From NCBI RefSeq assembly GCF_030407435.1, contig NZ_JASDDK010000002.1, positions 1 through 64,000 on the forward strand: 64,000 nucleotides of DNA. The letters are read 5' to 3'. A program made the position numbers and the translations under genes. Numbering within the stretch: the first letter of the stretch is position 1; every line of letters starts with the position of its first letter. This document shows, piece after piece, positions 38,413 to 47,450 of this stretch. Under the pieces are notes generated by a model, which did no database searches, had not been told where the DNA came from, and worked only from the letters and a program-made list of their open reading frames with translations. The DNA comes from Winogradskyella bathintestinalis. Its GTDB lineage: Bacteria > Bacteroidota > Bacteroidia > Flavobacteriales > Flavobacteriaceae.

Positions 38413-38534
38413 CAAAAGTATTCGACGAAATGCATGCGTTTTGTCGGTATTTTATGTAAATAATCGATGAAATACACGTTTTTAAAACAGAATTCAACCC
38501 TTGAGCTATATAATATGTATTTCATCGATGATTT
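38413..38534. promoter_or_regulatory. CAP promoter -7 element with four related palindromic half-sites
   Basis: TACTTTTG on the minus strand (38413-38420) is a -7 match. Directly upstream a 24-nt palindrome (38423-38446) and a wider inverted repeat with 19-nt arms (38458-38476 and 38516-38534, 18 of 19 matching) carry four copies of CGAYRAAAYRCA: starting at 38423 and 38465 forward, and ending at 38446 and 38527 in reverse. The first palindrome covers the -33 region, as an operator would. Confidence 0.55.
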
Positions 38535-38700
38535 AAAACCATAAAATTCAGTTAATCCGAATTAAAATTGATCCACAAATATGAAATTACTACATAGCTT
38601 TCTCAAAACATATTTTTCAAATACAGAGGCCATATAAGCATAAAAATTTAAGATTATAAATTACAGCTTATTTTAAGCTTTTATTGAAGCCAGAATAAAA

Positions 38701-39348
38701 TTACGGTGCCAAACGTTCAATCTTCCAGTTGTAGTCTTCTTGTAATTGATAACGGATTCTATCATGCAGTCTATTGGGTCTGCCTTGCCAAAATTCTAGC
38801 TCTACTGGTCTTACCATATAGCCTCCCCAATTCTTAGGGCGTTCTATTTCTTTACCTTCTAATTCAGATTCTAAGGTTTTTAGTTTTCTTTCCAATACTC
38901 CTCTATCGTCTATTACGGCACTCTGATCAGAAACTAAAGCACCTAATTGACTACCTCTTGGCCTCGATTCAAAATAACCATCACTAAGATTTTCAGAAAC
39001 CTTTTCCGCTTTGCCCTTAATAATTATTTGTCGTTCTGCGGCGTGCCAAAAAAAGGATAAGCAGACATTAGGATTTTTGGCAATTGCGTTTCCTTTTTCA
39101 CTATCGTAATTGGTATAGAAGATAAAGCCTTCATGTGTATATTTTTTGAGCAGCACTACTCTATTTTTCGGATAGCCATCTAAACCCAAAGTTGAAATGG
39201 TCATAGCATTAGTTTCATCCACATTAAAATGAGTATCGACTTCCATAAACCAATTACGGAATAGCTCTAATGGGTTTTCAGGTACATTATCTAATAATAA
39301 CTGCCCTTTCTCGTACGATTTTCTATAATCACCTAAGTCTGTATCCAT
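38701..39348 (-). CDS. pdxH: Pyridoxamine 5'-phosphate oxidase
   Basis: The 215-residue FMN enzyme oxidises pyridoxine/pyridoxamine 5'-phosphate to PLP in vitamin B6 synthesis and salvage. Family sequences are clear: TISTLGLDGYPKNRVVLLK (FMN site), GFIFYTNYDSEKGNAI, LSFFWHAAERQIIIKG, and the C-terminal signature VELEFWQGRPNRLHDRIRYQ, with the final RLAP end. The ATG at 39348 fits the family start; the longer frame to 39390 adds a Lys-rich stretch with no match. Single gene, divergent from a small STAS-like gene. Confidence 0.95.
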   Translation of the reverse strand: MDTDLGDYRKSYEKGQLLLDNVPENPLELFRNWFMEVDTHFNVDETNAMTISTLGLDGYPKNRVVLLKKYTHEGFIFYTNYDSEKGNAIAKNPNVCLSFFWHAAERQIIIKGKAEKVSENLSDGYFESRPRGSQLGALVSDQSAVIDDRGVLERKLKTLESELEGKEIERPKNWGGYMVRPVELEFWQGRPNRLHDRIRYQLQEDYNWKIERLAP

Positions 39349-39430
39349 TACAAATTTTTTATTATTTTTCTTACAATAATATTTTTTCAAATGCTTTATA
39401 CTCGCTAAATTTAAGGATTAAAACACATAT

Positions 39431-39859
39431 ATGACATTTGAAAACAGTAAATATTCTAAACGTTTTGCTTACACAAAAGAAGTTTTCTCGTTTGGAATTT
39501 TATATGCTACCAAATACTTTGTTGTGTCCGAATTAAATGAAGGAATTCATGTTGATTATGATATTGCTAGTGAAATCATCTCAAGATTTAGTAGTAAAAT
39601 TAATGATGACACTAAAATAGTTTACGTTGCTAATCGTTTTAATTCATATTCATCTAATCCTCAACTTTGGGTAGATTTCAATAATGACTATGATTTTTTA
39701 ATTGCAAGTGCTATTGTCTCTTATTCTGATTTTAGCTATCTCAATGCTTCGCTAGAAAAACAGTTTTTTAATAAAAGCCTGAAGCGTTGCAACAGCCTCG
39801 ATGAAGCCCTAGAATGGGCTCTTAATTTAAAAGAGTTTAAGAATGTTAATCAAAATTAA
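39431..39859 (+). CDS. Small cytoplasmic protein, possibly STAS/SpoIIAA-like
   Basis: The 142-residue protein has alternating strands and helices (FGILYATKYFVVSELNEGIH; DTKIVYVANRFNSYSSNP; then LASLEKQFF-like helix) reminiscent of the SpoIIAA/STAS-like fold, with a C-terminal helix CNSLDEALEWALNLK. No catalytic motif is visible. Its last 14 bases overlap the 3' end of rnz on the other strand. Relatives sit beside rnz in many Flavobacteriia in my recollection, but I cannot name the family. Confidence 0.6.
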   Translation: MTFENSKYSKRFAYTKEVFSFGILYATKYFVVSELNEGIHVDYDIASEIISRFSSKINDDTKIVYVANRFNSYSSNPQLWVDFNNDYDFLIASAIVSYSDFSYLNASLEKQFFNKSLKRCNSLDEALEWALNLKEFKNVNQN

Positions 39860-40754
39860 AAGTTTTACCATCTTTGGCTAAATGCACATTCTCAAAAATC
39901 ATTCGTGCTTCTTGCTTAAACTCATCATAACCATTATAGCGTGTAGAATAATGTCCGAGTATTAAAGTATCAACGTGTGCTTTTTTTGCAATGGTTGCTG
40001 CTTGCTTTGCTGTACTATGTTTTGTGGGAATACAAAGTGACGCGTTCTTTTCTAAAAAAGTGGATTCGTGATACAGAACTGTGCTCTTATTAATAATAGG
40101 TATTATGTCTTCATTATAAACCGTATCACTACAATAAGCATAACTTTTTGGAGGATTAGGATCCTTAGTTACTTTTTCATTAGCAATTAAAATACCATCT
40201 TCATTTACAACATCGCTTCCTTGTTTTAATTTTCTGAAATATGCAACATTAATATTTGCGGCATTAACTAAATTAATATCTAGTTTACGTTCGTTTTCTT
40301 TTTCTTTGAATAGAAATCCATTAGTATAAATACGATGTTTCAGCGGAATGGTATGAACTTCCACTTTCTCATCTTCGTATATTAATTCTGAAGTTTTAGA
40401 CGTTAACTCATGAAAAATGAGTTGATATTTCGTCCAACTTGAAGCTAATTTCATTTGAAGTATTATTACCTCTTTTAAACCTTTTGGTGCATAAATATGT
40501 AATTCAGTTTCACGCGTTAAAAGACTAAAGGTATTTACCAATCCAACTAAACCAAAGTAATGGTCTCCGTGCAGATGGGAAATGAAAATATGTTTAATTC
40601 TTGAAAATTTAATTTTATTTCGTCGTAACTCCACTTGAGTGCCTTCACCACAATCGATTAAAAACATATGATTTTTTATCTCTAAAACCTGAGATGTTGG
40701 GTTGGTATTGATGCGTGGTGTTGCGCTATGACAACCTAGGATGGTCAACTTCAT
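39846..40754 (-). CDS. rnz: Ribonuclease Z (tRNA 3' endonuclease)
   Basis: The 302-residue metallo-beta-lactamase-fold enzyme removes the 3' trailer from tRNA precursors that lack an encoded CCA, as the tRNA-Ser in this window does. The zinc motif is ISHLHGDHYFGL (about 59-70), preceded by LIDCGEGTQVELRR; other ligands are in YCSDTVY and the conserved HESTF, with LILGHYSTRY near the C-terminus. Length is normal. It follows the 110-residue protein and pyrB on the same strand (57-base gap). Confidence 0.95.
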   Translation of the reverse strand: MKLTILGCHSATPRINTNPTSQVLEIKNHMFLIDCGEGTQVELRRNKIKFSRIKHIFISHLHGDHYFGLVGLVNTFSLLTRETELHIYAPKGLKEVIILQMKLASSWTKYQLIFHELTSKTSELIYEDEKVEVHTIPLKHRIYTNGFLFKEKENERKLDINLVNAANINVAYFRKLKQGSDVVNEDGILIANEKVTKDPNPPKSYAYCSDTVYNEDIIPIINKSTVLYHESTFLEKNASLCIPTKHSTAKQAATIAKKAHVDTLILGHYSTRYNGYDEFKQEARMIFENVHLAKDGKTFNFD

Positions 40755-40810
40755 TATATCAATTGTAGAGTTACAGTTTAGATTTTACCATAAAAAACAC
40801 ATATCTATTT

Positions 40811-41143
40811 TCAAAATCCTAAATCACGCTCCATATCTTCCATTTCAATAATATCGAATGCTTCTTGAAGACTTGGCACAACAACTATCTCATCCGGCAT
40901 TTGATCTAAATCCACTTGGTCAGAAACAACCACAAAACTCTTTTTCGCGCTTCTATGATTGTTACTTAATCTTAAAAATTCGATAATATCTTCTAAAGAA
41001 ATCTGTTCTAAACTCGACAATCTAACAATAAGATGATAGTTTTTATACTTTTGGTAAGCTTGTTCAATATTATTCACCAATGTTTTCACCGAGGCGGTTT
41101 CTTGTGCTATTATGGTCGTATTACCATCTCTATCTATAATCAT
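40811..41143 (-). CDS. Small conserved protein between rnz and pyrB
   Basis: The 110-residue protein (NTTIIAQETASVKTLVNNIE, YHLIVRLSSLEQISLEDIIE, KKSFVVVSD) alternates strands and helices like a STAS-type domain. It starts three bases after the pyrB stop and is probably co-translated with pyrB and upstream of rnz. No active-site motif is visible; function unknown. Confidence 0.7.
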   Translation of the reverse strand: MIIDRDGNTTIIAQETASVKTLVNNIEQAYQKYKNYHLIVRLSSLEQISLEDIIEFLRLSNNHRSAKKSFVVVSDQVDLDQMPDEIVVVPSLQEAFDIIEMEDMERDLGF

Positions 41144-41146
41144 AAC

Positions 41147-42076
41147 TTATTGTTTTATTTTAGAGGCTAAAAGATAAATGACAGCCATTCTAACAGCTAC
41201 ACCATTTTCTACTTGATTTAAAATAATGGCTTGTTTGGAATCTGCGACATCACTTGTAATTTCCACACCTCGGTTTATGGGTCCAGGATGCATTATTACA
41301 ATCTCTTTATCTAAACTATCTAGTAATTCTTTATTAACTCCAAATTGTTGCGTATATTCTCTAGTAGTTGGAAAATAACTTATGTCCATGCGTTCGTTCT
41401 GAACTCTCAACATATTAGCGACATCACACCATTCTAAAGCTTTTTTTAGATTGGTTTCTACTCTAACTCCTAAGTCTTTAATATATTTAGGTAATAATGT
41501 TTTTGGGCCGCAAACCATCACATTTGCACCTTGTAATTGCAAAGCATAAATATTAGATAAAGCTACTCTACTATGTAAAATATCGCCAACAATCACGACA
41601 TTTTTTCCTTTTACACTTCCCAATTTCTCTCTAATAGAATAAGAATCTAACAAGGCTTGGGTTGGGTGTTCATGTGCACCGTCGCCAGCATTGATAATAC
41701 TAGCATTAATATGTTTTGACAAAAATACACCTGCGCCAGGATTGGGGTGTCGCATCACCACCATATCCACCTTCATGGAAAGAATATTGTTTACCGTATC
41801 AATCAACGTTTCTCCTTTTTTAACTGAAGATTGTGACGCCGAAAAATTTATAACATCTGCAGATAATCGTTTTTCTGCCAACTCAAAGGACAGTTTCGTT
41901 CTTGTTGAATTCTCAAAAAACAAATTCGCTATTGTGATATCCCTCAAAGAAGGTACTTTTTTGATCGGTCTATTAATAACCTCTTTAAACTGATCGGCAG
42001 TTTCAAAAATAAGGTCTATATCCTCTTCGTTGAGGTATTTTATTCCTAATAAGTGATTGACACTTAATTCGCTCAT
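41147..42076 (-). CDS. pyrB: Aspartate carbamoyltransferase catalytic subunit
   Basis: The 309-residue enzyme joins carbamoyl phosphate and aspartate in pyrimidine synthesis. The carbamoyl-phosphate site is FFENSTRTKLSFE (about 53-65), with SSVKKGETLIDT carrying the Lys contributed to the neighbouring subunit, HPTQALLDSYSI for the next substrate contacts, and MHPGPINRGVE near the C-terminus. No pyrI regulatory gene follows. PyrR lies 150 bases upstream on the same strand, consistent with uracil-nucleotide control. Confidence 0.96.
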   Translation of the reverse strand: MSELSVNHLLGIKYLNEEDIDLIFETADQFKEVINRPIKKVPSLRDITIANLFFENSTRTKLSFELAEKRLSADVINFSASQSSVKKGETLIDTVNNILSMKVDMVVMRHPNPGAGVFLSKHINASIINAGDGAHEHPTQALLDSYSIREKLGSVKGKNVVIVGDILHSRVALSNIYALQLQGANVMVCGPKTLLPKYIKDLGVRVETNLKKALEWCDVANMLRVQNERMDISYFPTTREYTQQFGVNKELLDSLDKEIVIMHPGPINRGVEITSDVADSKQAIILNQVENGVAVRMAVIYLLASKIKQ

Positions 42077-42083
42077 TTGTTAT

Positions 42084-42108
42084 AGTCTTCAGTTGGCAGT
42101 CTTCAGTT
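42084..42108. repeat. Short tandem repeat upstream of pyrB
   Basis: AGTCTTCAGTT occurs at 42084-42094 and 42098-42108 with a 14-base period, in the leader between pyrR and pyrB. Confidence 0.6.
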
Positions 42109-42228
42109 CTCTATCTGAAACCTTAACCTAATTGTTTAATATTATTTTGTGACTTTTTAGCTTTAAAAGTATAAACTTATATATGCAATTGATTTTTTAA
42201 TTTTCAAGTTTCTTACACCGTGCTTCCC

Positions 42229-42768
42229 TCACTTATCCACCAAATATACCGCATCTTCTCCTTCATTCTCCACCCAATTTACCTTCACCTTCTGATTATC
42301 AATCGCATCTACTTGACGACCTTTATAATTGGGCTGAATTGGTAAATGTCTGCTAAATCGTCTATCGATAAGTGTTAACAACTCGATATCTTTTGGCCTT
42401 CCAAAAGATTGAATTGCTGTTAATGCGGATCTTATACTTCTTCCCGTATAGAGAACATCATCAATAAAAACAACGTTTTTATCTTCGATTATAAAATTTA
42501 TATTGGTTTTATTAGCTTCTAATGGTTTGTCACCTCTTCTAAAATCATCCCTAAAAAATGTGATATCTAAATGTCCGAGCTCAATATTTTTAATTTTATA
42601 ATCTTCAATAAGTAAATTGGCTAAGCGTTCCGCTAAAAATATTCCTCTTGGTTGAATACCAATTAAAACAGTTTCGGAAAAATCATCGTGATTTTCAATG
42701 AGTTGGCAAGCCAATCTATGCAAGGTGATATTGACTTCTTTAGAGTTAAGTAGTACTTTGTGACTCAT
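42229..42768 (-). CDS. pyrR: PyrR: pyrimidine-operon attenuator / uracil phosphoribosyltransferase
   Basis: The 179-residue phosphoribosyltransferase-fold protein has the PRPP signature VVFIDDVLYTGRSIRSAL (about 95-112), IGIQPRGIFLAERL and RRFSRHLPIQPNYKGRQVDA, all PyrR-typical. PyrR binds pyr mRNA when UMP is high and can also make UMP from uracil. The start at 42768 is backed by the family N-terminus (SHKVLLNSKEVNITLHRLA) and by a promoter ending at 42793 just upstream; a longer frame to 42837 would cross that promoter. Confidence 0.94.
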   Translation of the reverse strand: MSHKVLLNSKEVNITLHRLACQLIENHDDFSETVLIGIQPRGIFLAERLANLLIEDYKIKNIELGHLDITFFRDDFRRGDKPLEANKTNINFIIEDKNVVFIDDVLYTGRSIRSALTAIQSFGRPKDIELLTLIDRRFSRHLPIQPNYKGRQVDAIDNQKVKVNWVENEGEDAVYLVDK

Positions 42769-42792
42769 ATAGCTATTAAGCATTGCGGTATA

Positions 42793-42822
42793 CAAAGTTA
42801 GGATAAAAATTGTGGTTTGCAA
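42793..42822 (-). promoter_or_regulatory. Promoter of pyrR
   Basis: Minus strand TTG (42820-42822), 19 bases, then TAACTTTG (42793-42800), the Bacteroidota -33/-7 pair, 25 bases before the pyrR ATG. Confidence 0.75.
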
Positions 42823-42875
42823 TATCTTTTCATGCAAAGGCGAAAGGCGTTAAGCATCAAAATCTTACAGAGTGC

Positions 42876-42907
42876 ATAAAAAAAGCCTTTCATTTCTGAA
42901 AGGCTTT
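42876..42907 (-). terminator. Terminator of rpsA
   Basis: On the minus strand AAAGCCTTTCA-GAAA-TGAAAGGCTTT is followed by TTTTATG, 24 bases after the rpsA stop codon. Confidence 0.87.
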
Positions 42908-42930
42908 AGATTATTTAAAATAACAGAAAA

Positions 42931-44778
42931 TTATTTCTTCCCGTCCATTTTATCTTTAAGAGCTTGTAAAGCATCATTGGCATCACCTAAAGTTGGTTTA
43001 GCTTCTGCCGCTTGAGCTTCCTGCTTTCTAACAGCTTGCTTAACGATTTTTGCTTCTTCTTCTCTAAATACTGCGGTATGAGATGCTACAACACGTTTGA
43101 ATTCTTTATTAAATTCAATGATCTTGAATTCTGCTTCTTCACCTTTACCAAGTTTAGAACCATCTTCCTTCTCCAAATGACGTGCTGGTACAAAGGCAAC
43201 GATATCTTCGTTAAAATCAATAGTTGCTCCTTTATCTACCATCTCTGTGATAGCTGCTTTATGCACTGTATCTAATGCAAACTCAGTTTCGTACTTGTCC
43301 CAAGGGTTTTCTGTAGTTTGTTTATGACCTAAAGATAATTTACGTCCGTCAACATCTAACTCTAATACCACTACGTCTAAGTTATCACCAACGTTACAGA
43401 ACTCAGATGGATGCTTAATTTTCTTAGTCCAAGATAAATCTGAGATATAAATTAATCCGTCGATACCTTCTTCTAATTCAACAAAAACTCCAAAGTTTGT
43501 AAAGTTACGTACAATACCTGTGTGCTTAGAACCTACAGGATACTTAGTTGTAATATCCGTCCATGGATCTGGTGTTAATTGCTTAATACCAAGAGACATT
43601 TTTCTATCTTCTCTATCTAAAGTTAAGATTACAGCATCGATTTCATCACCAACGTTTACGAAATCTTGAGCTGAACGTAAATGCGTAGACCAAGACATTT
43701 CACTTACGTGAACTAAGCCTTCTACACCTTCTTCTACTTCAACAAAAGCACCGTAATCAGCAATAACTACTACTTTACCTTTTACTTTATCTCCAACTTT
43801 TACATTTTCACCTAATGCTTCCCAAGGATGCTTAGATAATTGTTTAAGACCTAATTGGATTCTTGATTTGTTTTCATCAAAATCAAGGATTACAACATTT
43901 AATTTCTGATCTAACTCAACAATCTCATTTGGATGGTTGATACGAGACCAAGATAAATCTGTAATATGAACTAAACCATCTACACCACCTAAATCGATAA
44001 ACACACCATAAGACGTAATGTTTTTCACAATACCTTCTAATACTTGTCCTTTTTCTAGTTGACCAATGATTTCTTTCTTTTGCTCTTCAATATCAGCTTC
44101 AATTAAAGCTTTATGAGAAACAACTATGTTTTTGAATTCGTGGTTGATTTTCACAACTTTAAATTCCATAGTTTTATTTACATACTGATCGTAATCTCTA
44201 ATTGGCTTCACATCGATTTGAGAACCTGGTAAGAATGCTTCTATACCAAATACGTCAACGATCATACCACCTTTAGTTCTACATTTTACAAAACCGTTTA
44301 CGATTTCGCCAGTATCATGTGCATTATTTACACGATCCCATGCTTTGATTACTCTCGCTTTTCTGTGAGATAATACTAATTGACCTGTAGCGTCTTCACG
44401 CACATCAATTAATACTTCAACTTTGTCACCAACAGCTAAGTTAGGGTTGTAACGGAACTCATTAAGAGAAATTACACCTTCTGACTTTGCGTTAATGTCA
44501 ATAATTGCATCACGATCTGTAATTGTAATAACAGTACCTTCTACGACTTCGTCATCTAATGTGTCAACGAAATTTTCTGATACTAATTTTTCGAACTCTT
44601 CTAATTTTGTGTCCGCAACTTGCTCAATTCCTTCTTCGTAATTGTGCCAATCGAACTCTTTTAAGAATTTTTCTGGATTTTTTTGTGCCTCAGAGATCTG
44701 AGGTGCTTCAGCTGTTGCAGCTGCGTTAGCTTCTCCCGAAACGTCGGAATTAGCTTGATTTGTTTCTTTTTCAGACAT
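42931..44778 (-). CDS. rpsA: 30S ribosomal protein S1
   Basis: The 615-residue protein carries six S1 RNA-binding domains in a row from about residue 75 to 570, each with a GxV.I....GAFV-type core (VEGTVITITDRDAIIDI; LEGIVKNITSYGVFIDLGGV; KGKVVVIADYGAFVEV; HTGIVRNFTNFGVFVELEEG). An acidic Ala/Glu-rich N-terminus (EANAAATAEAPQ) precedes them and a Lys-rich end follows, as in Flavobacteriia. It helps mRNA bind the ribosome, important because these bacteria rarely use Shine-Dalgarno sites. The leader of about 115 nt could hold autoregulatory structure (inference). Confidence 0.96.
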   Translation of the reverse strand: MSEKETNQANSDVSGEANAAATAEAPQISEAQKNPEKFLKEFDWHNYEEGIEQVADTKLEEFEKLVSENFVDTLDDEVVEGTVITITDRDAIIDINAKSEGVISLNEFRYNPNLAVGDKVEVLIDVREDATGQLVLSHRKARVIKAWDRVNNAHDTGEIVNGFVKCRTKGGMIVDVFGIEAFLPGSQIDVKPIRDYDQYVNKTMEFKVVKINHEFKNIVVSHKALIEADIEEQKKEIIGQLEKGQVLEGIVKNITSYGVFIDLGGVDGLVHITDLSWSRINHPNEIVELDQKLNVVILDFDENKSRIQLGLKQLSKHPWEALGENVKVGDKVKGKVVVIADYGAFVEVEEGVEGLVHVSEMSWSTHLRSAQDFVNVGDEIDAVILTLDREDRKMSLGIKQLTPDPWTDITTKYPVGSKHTGIVRNFTNFGVFVELEEGIDGLIYISDLSWTKKIKHPSEFCNVGDNLDVVVLELDVDGRKLSLGHKQTTENPWDKYETEFALDTVHKAAITEMVDKGATIDFNEDIVAFVPARHLEKEDGSKLGKGEEAEFKIIEFNKEFKRVVASHTAVFREEEAKIVKQAVRKQEAQAAEAKPTLGDANDALQALKDKMDGKK

Positions 44779-44898
44779 GTGCTGAATAATAATTTGTATT
44801 CTACTAACTTCTTAGAAAATAAAGCGATACAAGCTGTAGAAGTGTTTGTTTTGTTTCTATAATTCCTTTTTATTTTCTATAAACCGCTAAAAGGAGTG

Positions 44899-44930
44899 CA
44901 AAAGTACGATATATTTCTAGTTTTTCCAAA
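44899..44930 (-). promoter_or_regulatory. Promoter of rpsA
   Basis: Minus strand TTTG (44927-44930), 20 bases, then TACTTTTG (44899-44906), about 120 bases before the ATG, leaving a long leader. Confidence 0.75.
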
Positions 44931-45061
44931 ACATTATAAAAAATTAAAGTATTGAAAATCATTCAATTGAAATGCAGACATATTCAAATCGATTGCGCTA
45001 ATTATTTATCTCATATTTCCTTATCTTTACAAGAGTATTAACATATAAAAACTTAAAAACA

Positions 45062-45439
45062 ATGGTTAAAGCGAAATACCAAGATGTATTAGACTTGGGC
45101 GACAGATTAAATATTAAAGAAGGTAAAGTTGAAGAGGAAAATGGCAAACTAAAAGTTTGGGGAACGGCCTCAACACAATATGAAAAGAATTTATTGTGGG
45201 ACGAAATTAAAAGAATCGGTGGTGAAAACCCCACTGATATTATGGCAGACATTAAAGTTGAAGATGAATCTGTTTATGCGAGGCATACGGTTAAGTCTGG
45301 GGAAACTTTAGGAAAAATTGCCAAACAATATTATGGTGAGCCTAGTAAATATCAAAAGATTTACCAAGCGAATACTGATATCCTTAAGAATCCTGATTTA
45401 ATTCATCCTGGTCAGGAACTGATTATTCCTAATGATTAA
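45062..45439 (+). CDS. LysM-domain protein (Kbp/YgaU-like)
   Basis: The 125-residue protein has no signal peptide; residues 1-70 (VLDLGDRLNIKEGKVEEENG, LLWDEIKRIGG) look like a BON-type half and residues 75-123 are a LysM domain (HTVKSGETLGKIAKQYYGE, IHPGQELIIP). The same pair in E. coli Kbp (YgaU) binds K+ ions in the cytoplasm, so a K+-sensing or osmotic role is more likely than cell-wall binding. Single gene with its own terminator. Confidence 0.85.
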   Translation: MVKAKYQDVLDLGDRLNIKEGKVEEENGKLKVWGTASTQYEKNLLWDEIKRIGGENPTDIMADIKVEDESVYARHTVKSGETLGKIAKQYYGEPSKYQKIYQANTDILKNPDLIHPGQELIIPND

Positions 45440-45465
45440 TTAAGAATTTTAAACTAACAAAGAAG

Positions 45466-45494
45466 GCGATGAACATAAAGTTTATCGCTTTTTT
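45466..45494 (+). terminator. Terminator of the LysM gene
   Basis: GCGATGAAC pairs with GTTTATCGC (one G-T pair) around ATAAA, followed by a six-T run that touches the end of the convergent cmk gene. Confidence 0.75.
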
Positions 45495-46182
45495 ATTGCG
45501 CGATAATCTTATTTGCCAAACCAATTAATCTATCTAGCTGCTCGCTAATAGTTAAATTAGAATTATCAATGGCTATAGCATCCTCTGCTTTAACTAAAGG
45601 TGAATCTTCTCTTGTAGAATCTATATGGTCTCGTGTGGTTACATTTTCTAAAACATCTTCGTAACTCAAATTATGTCCACGCTCTAATAACTCTTTATAG
45701 CGCCGTTTAGCTCTAGTCTCTGCAGAAGCGGTCATAAAGATTTTTAATTCAGCATCAGGAAAAACGACCGTTCCGATATCGCGGCCATCCATAACAACGC
45801 CTTTGTCTTTCCCCATGAGCTGCTGTTGTTCAACAAGTTTTCTACGCACTTCAGATAAGGTTGCGACAGGACTCACAAATTTAGACACTTTTAAGGTTCT
45901 AATATCTCCTTCAATATTTTTTCCGTTTAAATAAACTTCTGCAAAACCTAATATTTCATTAAATTTAAAAGTTATTCTAATATCTCCTAACCTAGCAATT
46001 AATTCTTCCTCATTAAAAAATTTATCAGAAATAAAGTTATTTTCAAGCGCAAAATAGGTCACAGCTCTATACATTGCCCCAGTATCTACATAAATATAGT
46101 TTAAGCTTTTGGCTAATAATTTAGCAATTGTACTTTTTCCTGTGGATGAAAATCCATCAATGGCTATGGTGATTTTATTCAT
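45493..46182 (-). CDS. cmk: Cytidylate kinase
   Basis: The 229-residue enzyme phosphorylates CMP and dCMP with ATP. The P-loop is GFSSTGKSTIAK (10-21), with Ser-Ser-Thr instead of the usual Pro-Ala/Ser; DTGAMYRAVTYFAL and GRDIGTVVFPDAELKIFMTA are standard signatures, and RDHIDSTREDSPL contains the CMP-contacting acid/Arg cluster. Length is normal. Single gene converging with the LysM gene. Confidence 0.95.
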   Translation of the reverse strand: MNKITIAIDGFSSTGKSTIAKLLAKSLNYIYVDTGAMYRAVTYFALENNFISDKFFNEEELIARLGDIRITFKFNEILGFAEVYLNGKNIEGDIRTLKVSKFVSPVATLSEVRRKLVEQQQLMGKDKGVVMDGRDIGTVVFPDAELKIFMTASAETRAKRRYKELLERGHNLSYEDVLENVTTRDHIDSTREDSPLVKAEDAIAIDNSNLTISEQLDRLIGLANKIIAQ

Positions 46183-46415
46183 TTTTGAGCTGAATTAATT
46201 TCAGTAGTTATGACCTTCGAAATGGGAAATATGTTATTTAATCGAATTCAAAATTAGTTAAAACAATGCAGTTTAATACTTATCTAAATTAAATTTACCA
46301 TTCTTTTCTTTTAAAGCTGAGATGAAACCATACTTAATGCGGTTTAAGCGTTAGTTCTATTATAAAATGTATTTTGACTCACTTATCAAAAAGAAAATTT
46401 TGTTTTCGAAAAAAA

Positions 46416-47450
46416 TTACCAGCGTCTTCTTCGATCCAAATCTATCTGAAGTCCAAAAAAACTGGTATTTGATGCACTTGTAAATCTGGCATGTGTATAA
46501 CTAAATCGCATTCTATTTAATTTAATACCAACACCAATAGATAATCCTGAAAAATTTCTTTGATCTACAATTCGCAATTCTTCTGCACGTCTAAAATTAT
46601 ACCCTAAGCGGACATTAAAGCCACCTTCTGGAAACAATTCGGCACCCAAAATTAAATGTCGTAATCCTTTACTAAAAAAACTGACTTTTTCCTCAGTTTG
46701 ATTACCATCTAAATCGGTTGTGGCTCGTGCAGGGTTACTAACGCCAATAGGCCATTTTTGTAAATTTTCTAACGTTAAATGCCATCGCAATGGTACATTT
46801 TCTAAGGTTTGTGACATCCCAAAATTAATTTCGAATGGCAAAGGTTCTTGTCGGCCGGCATAAGTTTTGAATTGCGTTCCGACATTTCTAACCGTCAGAG
46901 CGGCATGAAAATCGAGCTTTTCATTTATATACATGGCTCCAAAATCGAAAGCACCACCAATGGAATTATACTGTTCTAAAAGCGAGGTTATAAATTTTAA
47001 ATTGGCTCCCACATAAAAATCTGTAGAAGGAATATTGTAATTGTAACCAAATGATACCGCCGTTTCGTTACCGTTAAACGAACCTGTGGAATTACCATTA
47101 ACATCATAACCATCAAAAGAGCCATAATTAATATAGGTTACACCAACATGAAAAGTTTGCAAATGCCTATCCCAAGTATAAGCATAAGCAGCAGTTCCGT
47201 AAGTAATTCCACCTAAATAGTTAGAAACATTAATAGCTAACTGATTATCCATTTGATAATTAATAGAAGTAGGATTATAAAGCGCTTCTGTAACATCGTG
47301 ATCGAAATTGGTAATTATTTTACCACCTAAAGCAGCTTGTCTAGGTGAGGACACCAAATTGAGAAATTGATAGGTTGACTCTCCACCCAATTGTGCGAAC
47401 ACAGGCAATGCCATTAGCATAATACATAAGGTAGAAATCCTCTTAATCAT
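46416..47450 (-). CDS. porQ: T9SS outer-membrane protein PorQ
   Basis: The 344-residue protein has a signal peptide (to PVFAQ, residue 20) and the PorQ opening YQFLNLVSSPRQAALGGKII, then a FadL/PorV-like beta-barrel ending RRRRW. In Porphyromonas PorQ belongs to the attachment complex (PorU, PorV, PorQ, PorZ) that trims the C-terminal signal of secreted proteins. Here it should be part of the general T9SS, used by the giant adhesin at 26-34 kb. No other Por gene is adjacent. TATTTTTG at 47459-47466 on the minus strand resembles a -7 element. Confidence 0.92.
   Translation of the reverse strand: MIKRISTLCIMLMALPVFAQLGGESTYQFLNLVSSPRQAALGGKIITNFDHDVTEALYNPTSINYQMDNQLAINVSNYLGGITYGTAAYAYTWDRHLQTFHVGVTYINYGSFDGYDVNGNSTGSFNGNETAVSFGYNYNIPSTDFYVGANLKFITSLLEQYNSIGGAFDFGAMYINEKLDFHAALTVRNVGTQFKTYAGRQEPLPFEINFGMSQTLENVPLRWHLTLENLQKWPIGVSNPARATTDLDGNQTEEKVSFFSKGLRHLILGAELFPEGGFNVRLGYNFRRAEELRIVDQRNFSGLSIGVGIKLNRMRFSYTHARFTSASNTSFFGLQIDLDRRRRW

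Noticed and set aside
42769-42837. Longer N-terminus for PyrR
   Set aside because: It would include the -7/-33 promoter; family start fits ATG 42768.
43012-43275. 87-codon plus-strand frame inside rpsA
   Set aside because: Fully antisense to ribosomal protein S1 coding sequence.
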